A stretch of 64,000 nucleotides of DNA, from positions 310,001 to 374,000 of the forward strand of contig JANFOG010000009.1 in assembly GCA_024336345.1 (NCBI GenBank). The letters are read 5' to 3'. This DNA comes from Mariannaea sp. PMI_226. Taxonomy: Eukaryota > Ascomycota > Sordariomycetes > Hypocreales > Nectriaceae. Shown one piece after another: positions 43,875 through 55,486 of this stretch. A program made the position numbers and the translations under genes. The notes beneath the pieces are model-generated. The model made no database searches. It was given only the letters and a program-made list of their open reading frames with translations, and was not told the origin of the DNA. Each line of letters starts with the position of its first letter. Positions within the stretch are counted from its first letter, which is position 1.

Positions 43875-46283
43875 TCTGGTGCGATATTGCCTTGGCTAAC
43901 GAGTAGCTCTCCTTTTTTACTACAGGTGTCGCTTGGGCTTTGAGGACCAGGGAAGTTCCCACAATTAACGACATAAAGGTCGTTCGCGACTGGAAAGGTC
44001 ACATTGCTGTCAAGGTGCCTTCATTGTACACCTACTCTCGCATTACTGGTGAGTTGTGGGACGCGAAGCTCGACGAAGAAGCCTATGTGATCCGCGAGGC
44101 AAAACTCAACTTGGAGAAACCTGATCGAATCACGGCACTCCGAACCTTGAAGCGCACGCTCTTGAATGCCAAAGCCCTAAGCTTCAATACCAACAATGTG
44201 GGCCTCAATAGTGAGGTCCCACGGCACTTGTGCAAGAGCTCCTCTGATGTGGTTGTGGACTACCTTTCTGAGATTACAGATGTGGCAGCCAAGGTCATCG
44301 GTAGTAAAAATCCTAGATCGCTCAGAGAGTTCCCAATTGACCTCATCATCACCCATCCTGCAGTACGTACTCATCGTTCTCTTGACCGTATATCATTATA
44401 TGAGGAAGTCTCTAATAGTTATTGACAGGAGTGGGACTACAGGGCTCGAAACTTGACGTTTAGATCCGTGAATAAAGCATTTCGTGAAGGATTTTCCGAG
44501 AGCACAGTTCCTGGAGGTGTTATCCGCATGGCAAGCGAGCCCGAAGCTTGTGCACAGTACACGATGAAGCATGGCCAAGACGAAGATTTGGTTCGGCTCA
44601 GGCCCGTATGTGATAAGCACCCCTTGTAGAAACGTAAAACAAAGTAGCTGATGTGTTTGGCAGGGACAATGTTTTATGGTGGTTGATGCTGGCGGTGGTA
44701 CAGTTGTAAGTTTCTCCCCTCCAACTTCTTGCAATATCAATGGGCCTCACTAGAACTTCTTCAAGGATCTGGTATCGTATCGTGTCACGCAGGTTGAGCC
44801 TACATTCCAGTTTGAGAAAATCAACGGCATTTCTCCAATAAGTAAGCAGCTTCAGTGTTTTTTTTTCTACTCCCACAAATGTTAGCCAGTTGGCTTATAT
44901 CATTTCCGAATAGGTGGACGATTTGGCGCGACAAAGATCGATGCGGCCTTCACGAAATTCGTTGAAGATCGACTAGGCCCAGAAAACTACACACTCCTAC
45001 TAGGAGGGTCCAACAGGGCTCGTCCCGATCATCAGGGCGAACACACTGTCCTAGGGAGGAATCTTCAGCGACTTCATCGGCAGTTCCAGGTCTTCAAGGA
45101 AAATTTTGCTGGTCGTTCTTCCACAGACGAGCCCGATCTATTAGACCTCCTCATTGAAGGTATTCAAGATAACGCCGAGAGAGGCATTGAACACAATCAG
45201 CTTCGGATCTCCAGGTACGTTCTACAACCTCAGGCGTGGATCACCTATTAACCCTCTCTGGACAGTGCCGACATGGAGAACATGTTCAAGCTGTCTGTGA
45301 ATGGGACCATTCAGCTCATCTCGAAACAGCTGACCTTGGTTGATGGTCAAGGTTTGAGAGTCAAGGTAAGAAACACATCGACTCCGCTCCCCACCCTAGG
45401 CCATTCTGCTGACTGGTTTTTAGACAATATTCCTATCTGGAGGGTTCTCTCAGAGCCCGTATCTCCGCAGCCGTGTCCAACAGATTGCGAGAGGTTGGAG
45501 GATTGACACCGTCTGGGGTAGAGAAAGGTAAGTAAACAAAAATTATTGAATCCGTGGCGGACGTCCCAATAGGACTACTTCTAATGCCTGATCAGTCAGA
45601 CAGCCGTTGCTCAAGGCGGAGTCATGCTCGGCCTTGGGATAAATTGTGAACGACCCAATGTTTGCGTAGAGTGTCCTTTCTACATTGGCGTTGTTCTGGC
45701 TGAGCGTTGGATGATGTACAATCATGACACTCGACAGGAGTATCAGGACTCGTTCGACAACAAGATTCGGGCCAAGGACAATGTGAAATGGCTTGTCAAC
45801 AAAGGCGACCTGATCACAACAAATGAAAGGATCGAAATCACCCAAAAGATTATCCGAAAGATTGCCCAGAAAGGAAACAAGGCTGGCAGAGTACAGTTGG
45901 TTTTCTCAACTCTCGACTGTGTTGGCCAACCGCCGACTCAGCTGGAAGGTGATGACTGTGAGTTTCCCCAAAAGCATCCTGACCTTACCCCAGGCAAGGC
46001 CACCCCCCCTTCCCACCCTCTCCTACTGACAACCCGGCAAGACACTAGATGGACTAAAAACTTGGACTACGATCTTCAATACGCCACCCTTCCACTGATC
46101 AGAAACCGCGAGGCAAACACGGCCTACCACCAGGCTACCATGCACCTGGATATCACGGTTGATCAGCAGAAGGCAGACTTCGAGCTGGTAGTCAACAGAA
46201 CTGTGGACGCCCTAGGGAACATTACCCTGAGTGGCCGTCAACTCCGAAACCGCACCGTCTTCTTTGAGGACCCCCGTGCATGA
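43499..46283 (+). CDS. Hsp70-like ATPase (HSPA12-type actin/Hsp70 fold)
   Basis: Nine exons: 43499-43814, 43926-44362, 44429-44605, 44664-44705, 44766-44841, 44914-45214, 45266-45365, 45424-45527, 45596-46283 (746 aa). Residues 1-90 are Pro/Ser/Tyr-rich and disordered. The phosphate-1 loop is IDYGTTFTGVAWA (about 96-108), the phosphate-2 loop VVDAGGGTVDL (about 316-326) and the adenosine motif LSGGFSQSPYL (about 485-495). This is the divergent Hsp70-like branch common in filamentous fungi, lacking the canonical substrate-binding lid; the C-terminal part is beta-rich. The first intron is GC-AG: only GCACGT at 43815 restores the conserved FTGVAW junction. A good donor at 45958 (GTGAGT) with an acceptor at 46041 would remove 84 in-frame bases from the last exon, so that intron is optional. 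Client and role unknown; probably cytosolic. Confidence 0.87.
43831..43869 (+). repeat. Poly-T tract of 39 bases inside an intron
   Basis: An uninterrupted run of 39 T lies within intron 1 of the Hsp70-like gene, between its GC donor and the TACAG acceptor, and could act as an extended polypyrimidine tract. Such a run is prone to length change and sequencing error. Confidence 0.9.
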
Positions 46284-47312
46284 GCTGAAGGGACGGGTGC
46301 ATGTAGGAATGCCTCGAAGGAAAGGGGGGGCGTGTGTAATAGCCGACGTATATAATGGCGATTGGATTGTTTTAATCTGCATACCCCAGTAGCTTTGATG
46401 TAGCAATATGTATCTCAAAACTTGTCACTTTGATGTATTCTTTGCCTCCCTGTAAGGCTGTGAAAGCGGGTACCGCGGGTACGACCTAGCGGGCCAGGCC
46501 CGTCCATCGGCAGGGGATTAAATAGACGGTCTAAGCTGATTTAATCAAAAGCTGGCGGCTGGCTGGGGTCGCTAGCTCATTTACCCCAGGCTACTCTGCC
46601 GAGTGGCGCCCAGTGCCTCATGATGTGGTTGATGTAGGCATCTTCCGCTGCCTTCCGCAGTGCATGCATGGGGGGTGGGGGAGGTATATACTTGTTTAAT
46701 TGCCTTTCGTCGAGCATCAGGGCATCCGTCAAGGCGTCTTTTGAATGGTACCCTCGGTGCTTGGGCCCTTGAAACTCAACCTAGCTAGGACGGCGGTTCG
46801 CGAGACAGTCGCATCGGTGGTGGCTGGCTCTAGTGTTTGGAGACTGACCCCTCCCTCCACTGCGTATCTATGGATATCCTACCTTGGCTTCACGGATCGG
46901 TGAGCCTCAATAGCTCCAACACTAGCTCAATCAATACTCTCCCAGGTGCCAGAAACCTGGTCAGCCCCCAGGCGCGAGTGAGCCCAGCAATCAGGTGGTT
47001 GTGGTGGTGGTGTTGGTGGTGGTGGTGGTAGCGGAAAATAGAGAAGGGCAATCTTGCGCATTACAACCTGATCTTTTAGCCCACCGGCGCTCTCTGCCTA
47101 CCTTGTTACGCTCATTTGGCAGCCGCAGCAGGGGAGGGAGCCCCATTTCTGCGTGGGTGGTCCACGGAGACCTACTGTCATTTGTCTTCAGTCTCCAAGC
47201 ACCCGAAATCCCGAACTGATATCTCCTCCATTGTATTCTTTCAAGTATCAATTTTGCTTCGATTGTCATCCATCCCACCAATTCTCCTTCTAATTTCTCA
47301 AATCTAGCCATT
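46284..47312. other. Intergenic with GGT-rich repeat
   Basis: 1.03 kb between two plus-strand genes. A GGT-rich simple repeat occupies about 46996-47030. Long frames crossing it (46991-47335 minus, 46995-47219 plus) are products of the repeat. No other feature recognised. Confidence 0.5.
46996..47030 (+). repeat. GGT trinucleotide-rich microsatellite
   Basis: An imperfect run of GGT units interrupted by single T changes, about 35 bases, upstream of the single-TM protein gene. Likely variable in length between strains. Confidence 0.8.
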
Positions 47313-48131
47313 ATGGAGTCCTGGAAAGGGCTCAATTACTACACCAGAGACCCCAAAGGATGGGTCCGTCTGATGAACCTAAGCACCGCAGAATGGGGTG
47401 TCGGATTCTTCCCTCCCAACGTCGTTGCGATCCCGGGCAAGCTCAACAGCTCCTACAGCTTCGATCCGGGCACCATCGTCATTCAACACGCCGCCAAGAG
47501 CAAAGTTGGCACCAACGGCATTGAGAGCATCATCTTCATCACCGCCTCCCTCGTCTCCATCCTCTGCACCGGCCTCTGGTTGTGGCGAAACTTGGACAAT
47601 TTGAAGTCGGGCGGAGAGCGCTCGCAGCCGCAGAATCCAAACCCCGACGACGCCAGCCAAGCCACTGAGGGCACCGCACTGAATGGCGTCAGCGAAAACC
47701 GCGGTGTCTCTGCGTCCCGATTCGAGGGGCTGCTGAAGCACCTCTACTACGATAGCATACATTCGGAACTTGAAGCGTGGGAGAAGGACGCCAACATGGA
47801 GGGCGTGACAGCAGACGACGTTGAGGACGCCATAAATCTCCTACGGCGGATGTACGTCATCGACTTGGAGATGTGGGCTAGGGGAGACGAGCGAGGATTT
47901 ACAAACGACCAGAGGAATGTCCAGCAATGGAAGAGCGACGCCATCCTCGCCGAGACACATCGGCTGGTGGACGAGTGGCAGCTCATCCTTCAGAGTTCTG
48001 GTATAGGAGCTACTTCAAAAGAAGAAGAGGAGGCGGAGGAGATCAAGGAGATTAAAAAGATTCTGAACAAGATCGGGGATACGAGATACGAGGAGAAGTA
48101 TCCCATCCCACAACCCATGCCTCAATCCTGA
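47313..48131 (+). CDS. Single-TM protein of unknown function
   Basis: Single exon, 272 aa. Residues 1-70 are polar with aromatic residues (YYTRDPKGWVRLMNL), with no cleavable signal peptide. One hydrophobic helix at about 73-94 (IIFITASLVSILCTGLWLW) is followed by WRNLDN and a disordered Asn/Pro-rich linker. Residues 130-260 are helical and charged (SRFEGLLKHLYYDSIHSELEAWEKD, then EEEEAEEIKEIKKILNKIG). The arrangement suggests a type II or III membrane-anchored protein with a cytosolic helical domain. I do not recognise a family. The clean frame, good start and biased codon use support a real gene. Confidence 0.65.
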   Translation: MESWKGLNYYTRDPKGWVRLMNLSTAEWGVGFFPPNVVAIPGKLNSSYSFDPGTIVIQHAAKSKVGTNGIESIIFITASLVSILCTGLWLWRNLDNLKSGGERSQPQNPNPDDASQATEGTALNGVSENRGVSASRFEGLLKHLYYDSIHSELEAWEKDANMEGVTADDVEDAINLLRRMYVIDLEMWARGDERGFTNDQRNVQQWKSDAILAETHRLVDEWQLILQSSGIGATSKEEEEAEEIKEIKKILNKIGDTRYEEKYPIPQPMPQS

Positions 48132-51100
48132 GAGGATGGAGAAGAAGAAGACCTGGCAGTTCCAAGACTCTTGAGATATTGTCATATTCAACTTCAGAAG
48201 GACATGGTGGGAGGGCGAGAGTAGTTTGCGCAGGGGATTAGAACATGATGGGTCGGTTTCCAATATCAATCTCACACCAGTATAGTGTAGGGTAGCATGG
48301 CGTCAAGAGGACTTGAAGGAGAGGCATCAAAGAACATTGCTTATTCTAACTAAATAGTTTAACATGAATCTACCAGTATTTAGAAAGCTATTAAAAGGGT
48401 TTTCTTAACGGTCGGCCTTTTTCTCTCGAGGCTTCAAGCAAGATGATGTTTGGTCAACCGTGTGTAGTGCCAGCCGCTGTCGAGAGCTATTGCCTGCCAG
48501 TACTAGCCCAAGTCATTCAGTTTCCTTCCATTGCAGAAGTTGCCCTGAACGCACTTTGCACTTTCAAAATTGACGAAGTTACCATATTATGACCAAGCTG
48601 TCACGGGTATTACAAACGAGTAAAGTGCGCCGTTCCATTCCCCCCTTTGTTCATGAAGTATCAGTGATTCATACTACAAGCAACGAGATGAATCATTCTG
48701 TCAATTTTAGGCATTCCCTTCGGCCGGAGGCAAAACTGAAGGGTTCTCCCAGTTAAGTTGCAGAGAATGATGTCGAGACCATTCCGATCCCCATCACTAA
48801 AAACCCTCCTGGGAAGAAATCAGAGTAGAACGGTGAGTTGTCCCGCTGACTTTTCTTGAGAGAAGAGCACATCTCGTACATGCTGATGGAAAAGAGCAAG
48901 TTTATTCCAATTTGAGACTTTACCCTAGAAATAGTGCCCAAGTAGTACATGTCCAGGTCCTACTCACCGTGTCCAGGTTCTGGACGAAGGTGCGAGTGAA
49001 GTGTTGGATGAATGTAGTTTCCATGTCTTGATGCGCACACCAAACAAAAATACTTGAAATTATATGATTCGTACACAGTTTTTGTGAACTGGGAAAGAAA
49101 AAGCTCTGTGAAAAGCGTCGTGTTTAAGATAAGAAGAAGCCAAGGAGTCTTGAACGGTGAGCGATGAGGACCCTATTTCAGCGGTTTTAGATATGTATCC
49201 CCAAATACTAACATTAAGATATGGCGTCTCCTTCTCAAGACGTCTGATTCGTGAAATACCTCAACGTTATCCAACGGGTAATGTCAATGTTACGTCTTGT
49301 GGCTAACTAGGTAGGGCATAGGTAGACAACAAATTCCACAGAGACTGGCCGGCATTAGGTATCTCAAATCGGGTCCAGATTAACTGTGATGGCCAAATTC
49401 TCTACTCTTTCTAGAGCTGACGAATAGGCCGTCAGAGCGGATGACATTGGCTATAACAAAATCAGTCTTATCGATGCAGGACCTATAAGTCGTTGCCATC
49501 AGACATTAATACCTGTCTGATCTTTCGGGCTGCTCAAAGAGTCTGGAGTACCATGTTCCTTCCAGCTAACTATTTCAGATTAAAACTATTACACGCACTA
49601 ATTCTTCTGCCAGTTAGGAGAGAACCTGATAAATAAAGTTCTAAAAAACAACGAATAAGCCGTGAATATAGCTTGTATTTATGTTAGGAGAGGGCCTAAG
49701 TCTCGCTGATACAGAGGCGAAGACGTGGATTCAGTGATACGATAGACTACGGTGTCTAGAAAAAACTCTGTTTGCGAGGAGCTCTTTCGGTAGGACATCG
49801 TTCTAAAACTGGGTAGTTACCTAGGACACAGTTGGAGTTTTGTCATATCCAAGGCGAGACATCTTTTGTCATTGCTTATTAGTTACTAGCTGGCAACATG
49901 GTTTTCAGAGGCTAGAATTATGAGTATCAGATACCAGAAGCAGAAACTACAAATAAGCCCTTTGTGGCTTTCATAAGTGAATCATGAAACAAATCAAGTC
50001 CTGAGTAGAGAACTGGACATGATATCAAAACTGGTGATCGAGTTTGTACGTATGAGAGCCTGACCTTGAAGCATATAGTAACATTTGGTAGCATATAGCT
50101 ATATTTGAATATTACTCATTCAATCCTTCACTGACAACAAGAAGGGCGGATATACATATTCGTAGGATCTAGGCAGGTATTCCGTTTAACCCCAAGTTTG
50201 TGTGTTGATTGGCAGAATCCCCTAATTGCCTTGTTCCAATCGATATGATCAAGACGATTGAAGGATTCTTCGTAATAGAAATCTCGGACAATGATGATGT
50301 AAATATCGTTTTATATACCATGTGACACTCGGTAACATAGCCCCCATCTTCAGGTCTAGCAATATGCCATCGCGATCCACCCACCTGCCCCGTATCATCG
50401 GCCACATCACATCACTGTTAGCAACTTGAAGGAGGGACCTCTTCATCGGTAACTGCATACATATTAATCTTGAATAGGAATGGCTGCATTTATTTATTGA
50501 TGAGAAGGGGCAAAAATATGAAGACCTGCAGTATTTGCAAATGAGCCATGAGAACCTGGAGGCTTCATCCCAGGCGCAAGGTAAACAGCCAATAATAACC
50601 CGATAGAAAGGGAATTGGAACGACTTCCAAGCAGTATTCTCTGTGATGAGGGAACAGCTTGATGCGCTGGGTAAGCGGCTAAATCGGCAACCTACCCCTA
50701 CATAGGGAGTGGGTAGTCGCGCGGAGAGAACGATGAGGAGAGGGGGTTATTCCCGGGATCCGGTCACGTTGCTTTATGATCCTAGGTCTCCATGTAACGG
50801 TGAACATCCTTCCCTTTGAGCGAGGCATCTCCACTCATGTTTACTGATCAGATCATTAGCTTCTATGCCCTGCCCCGTCATAACCGTGGTATCCAAGTTC
50901 GCGAGTTATTGCGGGGTGATGGATGTTGCCTGCAATGGAAGTACTTGTGGGGGAATCAACAATGGATAAAGCAAGAGGAACAGAAACAAAAATGAATTGA
51001 AGCACGCGCAGTAACAAAGCTGAAGATGGTTGCAAAATGAAAGATTTATGTTGTTGTACCCGTAATTTTCGGAACCAAAAATTTGTTGTAGGGTGTATAG

Positions 51101-51133
51101 TATCGTTAATCTATACTAGATCCTCTATGGAAT
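48132..51133. other. AT-rich gene-poor block
   Basis: Three kilobases with no recognised gene. Composition is AT-rich with many TA steps, frames rarely exceed 70 codons, and those present (48753-48950, 50169-50458, all minus) show no motif. A brief protein-like run on the plus strand ending with a stop near 50700 (MREQLDALGKRLNRQPTPT) could be a relic. The look fits decayed repeats, possibly RIP-affected, but no element ends were recognised. Confidence 0.4.
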
Positions 51134-52126
51134 CTATGTGAAGACTTTCGCTTGCTTTTGGAGATTCAAAAAAGTCTCTTTGTCGTGCCCGGGGATCACT
51201 TGACCCTTGGTGATTCTCTCTAGATGTTTGAGACGCTGAGTGCTCCTGAACCACGAAGGATGATCTCGAGCCAGCCATCCTTGAGGTATACCGTCCCGCC
51301 ACTGGTGTGTTGGTTAGCTGCGCATCCTTGGTATTCAGCTGGTTGGCCAGGTCATCTTACGTTCTCTATGACGTGACAGTGGTCACTGAGGAAGAAGAAT
51401 GTTCCAGTCTCGGGCATATTGATTTGCATACCGATAAGGCCCTCTGTGTGCCCTGGTAGATGATGCAGAGTAATTCCCTGGCAAAAATCCAAGCTTTGGT
51501 CGTTGAACGTTTTCCAATTTCTGAACCACATTAGTTACCTGCAAGCTCGAGGTTGACTAGGTGCCATACAGGGAGAGTTTCAGATAATGTTCCAAGTAAA
51601 TGCCCACATCTGCGCCAGTAGCCACGGAGTAGAAGGCAGCAAGAAGTTCTTTCTCGTGAACCCAGATCTCCACGTCCGACCTGTGCAGAAACTCATCGAG
51701 GCCCCCAGCGTGGTCGGAGTGGAGGTGGCCAATAATAACCTTCTTGATGTCTTCAATCCGATTTCCAGTTGCTTCCACTGCAGCACGGAGCTCGTGACGT
51801 GGCTCATACAGCACGCGAGCAAAGGCGTCAGAGAGAACAGGACCCCAAACTTCTGGATAATCCTTCCCAGCACCCGTCTCCCATAAGATGAGGCCTTCGT
51901 GAGGATGTTCGACTAGGATGCAGTACATTGGCAATTGCCGTCTCTTGTTGACAAAGGTATTGTTTTCTGTGGACTTGGAACTTGAATTTCCACCTCGAGT
52001 GACGTAAGCTTCGTCACATTCGAGCCATCCCACCTCTAAGACATGAAACTTTGTTCCCTTGGGACAGACATTGAGGATCGCGTTTGGAACAGCGCCCTGG
52101 TTGAGCTGGTTCTGAATTGCGGACAT
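51134..52126 (-). CDS. Metallo-beta-lactamase-fold hydrolase, lactonase-like
   Basis: Exons on the minus strand: 52126-51570, 51520-51361, 51301-51134 (294 aa). The zinc motif HLHSDHAGG has H134, H136, D138 and H139; further ligands are expected from LPGHTEG, FFLSDHCHV and IPGHDKE, all present in order. Overall layout and the YCILVEHPHEGLILWETGAG entry resemble N-acyl homoserine lactonases (AiiA/AttM) and their fungal relatives. It should hydrolyse a lactone, lactam or ester ring with two zinc ions. In Fusarium, an enzyme of this fold opens the lactam ring of plant benzoxazolinones, so a detoxification role is possible but unproven here. It is isolated in AT-rich sequence, with no clustered enzyme or regulator nearby. 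No secretion signal seen. Confidence 0.87.
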
Positions 52127-55100
52127 GGTTGAAAATACAGTTCAGTGTGCAGAATGGGAGTCTCAACCTGCTTATTGGGGCAAACAGCTACTTATAACTA
52201 CGTTTTGTACACAATGACCAGTGGGGGACCCCCAGACTTGAGACCACCGTTTGCCCTTGTAGGAATGTGGCACCAGCGGGTGAAGGGATAGTTTCCCCCG
52301 CCTCCGGGGTCTTGGGTAAAGTTGAAGTGTAATCCGAGTTGTCTTGCTTCATCATGTAGCAGTCGTATAGCCAAGGGCTATTTATTTAGTTTGGCTAGTG
52401 CAAGTTAATCATCTAGTGGTTAGCTACGATGTCGCTCCACTTCGGTATCCTCGCCGCATTCCCTGCGGGCGGTAAGTTCTCGCATATCCCAATGTTAAAC
52501 ACCACAAACACACTCAAGAAAACCTCAAGCACACTCAAGAGAGAGAAATAATACAAGACTCATCGCATCTCATAGTACAACAAACAGGCAAGGCCCTCTT
52601 ATCAGCAAAAGCCCTCTCATTCCCAGGAACCAAATCAACTTAAACTCATACAACAACATCCATCTCATAGAAGCAGAGAGACATCAAGCATCGTTAATTT
52701 AGTGGGGGACGAAGGAAACAAAACTTGAGTATTGCTCTCTCGACCTAGTCTTGAAACTATTTATGTCGTGTGACGTAGTGTGGTTGTCAGAACGGTGGCT
52801 GATTGGTTACAGTGATAGACGCCATCCTATCTTCAGAACAAAATAAGGAAAAACTTACCCTAATTCGAGCAGATAAATGGCCTCGAAAACATCTCACTAT
52901 CCACGCACCCTGGCTTACTTTACAGAAATCTACAAGTACAAGATGATATAGATAAGAGGAAGTCGAACCGTTGATAACATGTCAATAGCAGTTAGTACCA
53001 CTCACGTCATTTAGAGGGATCGTGAGCTGTCTGGAGCGTAACGCGAAAGACATTTGACGGGCTGGCACAAGAAGACTGCCTGGCCGGTCGTCTTCTGAGA
53101 TAGGGAATCAATCAGTGATCTCACTAGGTATCAAAGTCTCGACCGTCAAACAAACCTGACTGGTTCGAAAACTGAAAACAATCCAGTATCCCACTGGTTG
53201 AGCACATCGTAGCCATGTATTTGACATAATCATGGACTGAGAAAAGCCGTAGGTATGATTGATACACACGACTAATGCTTGGTATCATCAGTTCGTAGCT
53301 GAGTAATACCTTTCCAGGTTTTATTTTATCCAATGCTCGCTAGGGCGATTTATATTCCCGACTAACTCCAATTATCGACTCTAGTGTCCTATAACATCAG
53401 CCAAGTAAAAGTAGTTATTCACGTATCTAACTTATACTTGACAGAATATCAACTCTAGCTTGCAGACCTCCCTGATCCCACGACAACGCACAGTGGCATC
53501 GCGACATTTGTACAAAACAACCATAAGTGGGCAGATGACTGCGATATCTCGAACGGTGGCGTTGCTTTGCCAGATTGCAATATTGTTGAATTCCTCGCGT
53601 GGCTTGCATCATCACGAGGAAGCCGGGCTTCAGGTCCGGCAAGACATTTGATGTGAAGCTCAAACCAAGGCCCCATGGGCGCATCGTCAGACGCTGCATC
53701 ATTTCGAAGAGGGTTTATCCGAATGCGGAAAGGCAGAGGTTCGAGAATGGAGCACCTATCTCTTGGCATCGTTGGTTGAAATACTTCGCGATAATTCGAT
53801 GAGCATGGTCACTGTGTATGTACGCCGTCTGCATGTCACCTCGTCACTCACCACAAGGTACTAACAGTATCGAATCGATGACTAGCATGCGCAGTGCGCT
53901 CATGCTTGACAGCTCAAATGGCACGGTTGTGGTTTACACAAGGGGTAAGTCGCACTGTACTTCATCGGCAGATGGCGACGACCCTGAATCTATCAAGACG
54001 CTGGTGGTTACGCTGATGGCACAGCATATCTCACGTACAACAACATCCTACCAGCGATTGGGGGAGCGAGAGCAGAGATTATACCGTCAGTTGGCGAACT
54101 CTGCTTGTGTGTTGATGATCATGAAGAGGGATAGGATGTGATTAAACTCAACAAGGATGCGATAGTCGAGCTGCAACTTGCTGTTGGATTGACCAGGGAT
54201 GGATGCAACAGAAAAACTTGCAAATCAGCGAGATGTCCAGCAGAGGCGATCTACGGAGAACTGCATGAACTCAGGATAGTCAATTGACTAGGAAACGTCC
54301 ACCTTTGGATTGTAACCAAGAAGCTATTCCTCCCTTTGAACTCCATTGAGTAGCTTAGGGTTGGATATTAGCACAATCTCAACAGTCTCGGAGGTAGCAG
54401 AGCTTGTTCGCAAAATTGACTTCAGGAGCGATATTAGCTAACCAAGTGTGAGTGTGTGTCAGCCAGCCTGACACAGAGGAGGTCGGATCCAGCGGACCTC
54501 GGGGCGAAGATGAAGGATTCCGAGGGAAATCGAGCCAATCACATGCTCGTGTGCTAGGAGCTACCTCTGAGTGTGACAGACTAATAATTAGGTTCTAATA
54601 AGTTTCGCAAACAGGAATGTACGGTTGGGGAAAAAAGTATCCTTCTCGTTACGCAGCTGCTTTTACAGCACAATTTCTTGATAAATAGGTAAATAACGGG
54701 CACAAAAAAAAATTATAACTATTCAGGTGTCAATATCTTGACTGATCCATATTTCTTCATAGTTTTTAAGGTATTTGAAGATATAAATTAGTATTTTTCT
54801 AACAACAACACCAGAAAAATATTAGATGTTGCATTTCTTGTAGGCCCATCAGCATTCATTCAGTCATTGCAAAGATTCATTGCAAAAAAACCCGACGCTA
54901 TTTTAGCCTTTTATATGTTCTTCCAACATTTTTCTTCTTATGGGTATTGGCGAATGCCTGATAAGATGAAGCTATGTACAGATTAGAAGGTGTCTATTTT
55001 GCCCCTTTTTTGCGGCCAACCTCGGAAGTGTTAGAAGTGTTACAGAGACTTTATCTGACCAAACGTAAGCCCTTTCCAGGAAAGAGTTGACCGTGCGTAC

Positions 55101-55486
55101 GTCTGGCAGTGGCAGTGCGCTTGTCAGCATTGAGGGTCTATTGTCTCTAGTGTATGTTGGTATATATAGACTATTGCAGGATTGGCATGTTTTCGCAAGC
55201 ACTTAAATCTCACTCTTTCCCGGCCCGTCTTGAAAACGGTCCTTATGTATACGGAAGGATCGACCAGGTGCCACACCGTCGATTGAACCCGTCTAGCTCC
55301 CTCTCCCCTTCTCTTGCACTCAAAACGCTCCCAGTACATGCGAAAAGCCACGCCAGTATGGACAAACCTGAGTGGCCTCCCACCCATTGCACGGCAGTGC
55401 GGGCGAGCAGTTCGTATCCCAAAAGCTCTCTAGCTCTCTGATATCGTCTCCAGGATGACTAACAAGCTATAGATAGCCTCGACCGC
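52127..55486. other. AT-rich gene-poor block
   Basis: 3.36 kb. A very short spliced frame may lie at 52429-52643 (see findings). Frames on both strands at 53427-54141 overlap each other without motifs. The rest is AT-rich with long stretches (52660-53000, 54550-55000) lacking any frame. The end of the block may hold an unmodelled 5' exon of the acetyltransferase gene (about 55330-55410). Confidence 0.4.

Noticed and set aside
46991..47335. Frames through the GGT repeat
   Set aside because: They encode runs of Thr or Val and Trp produced by the microsatellite, not a real product.
48132..55486. Transposon or retroelement with intact ends
   Set aside because: No transposase, integrase or reverse-transcriptase motif and no terminal repeats could be seen by eye; only AT-rich decay.
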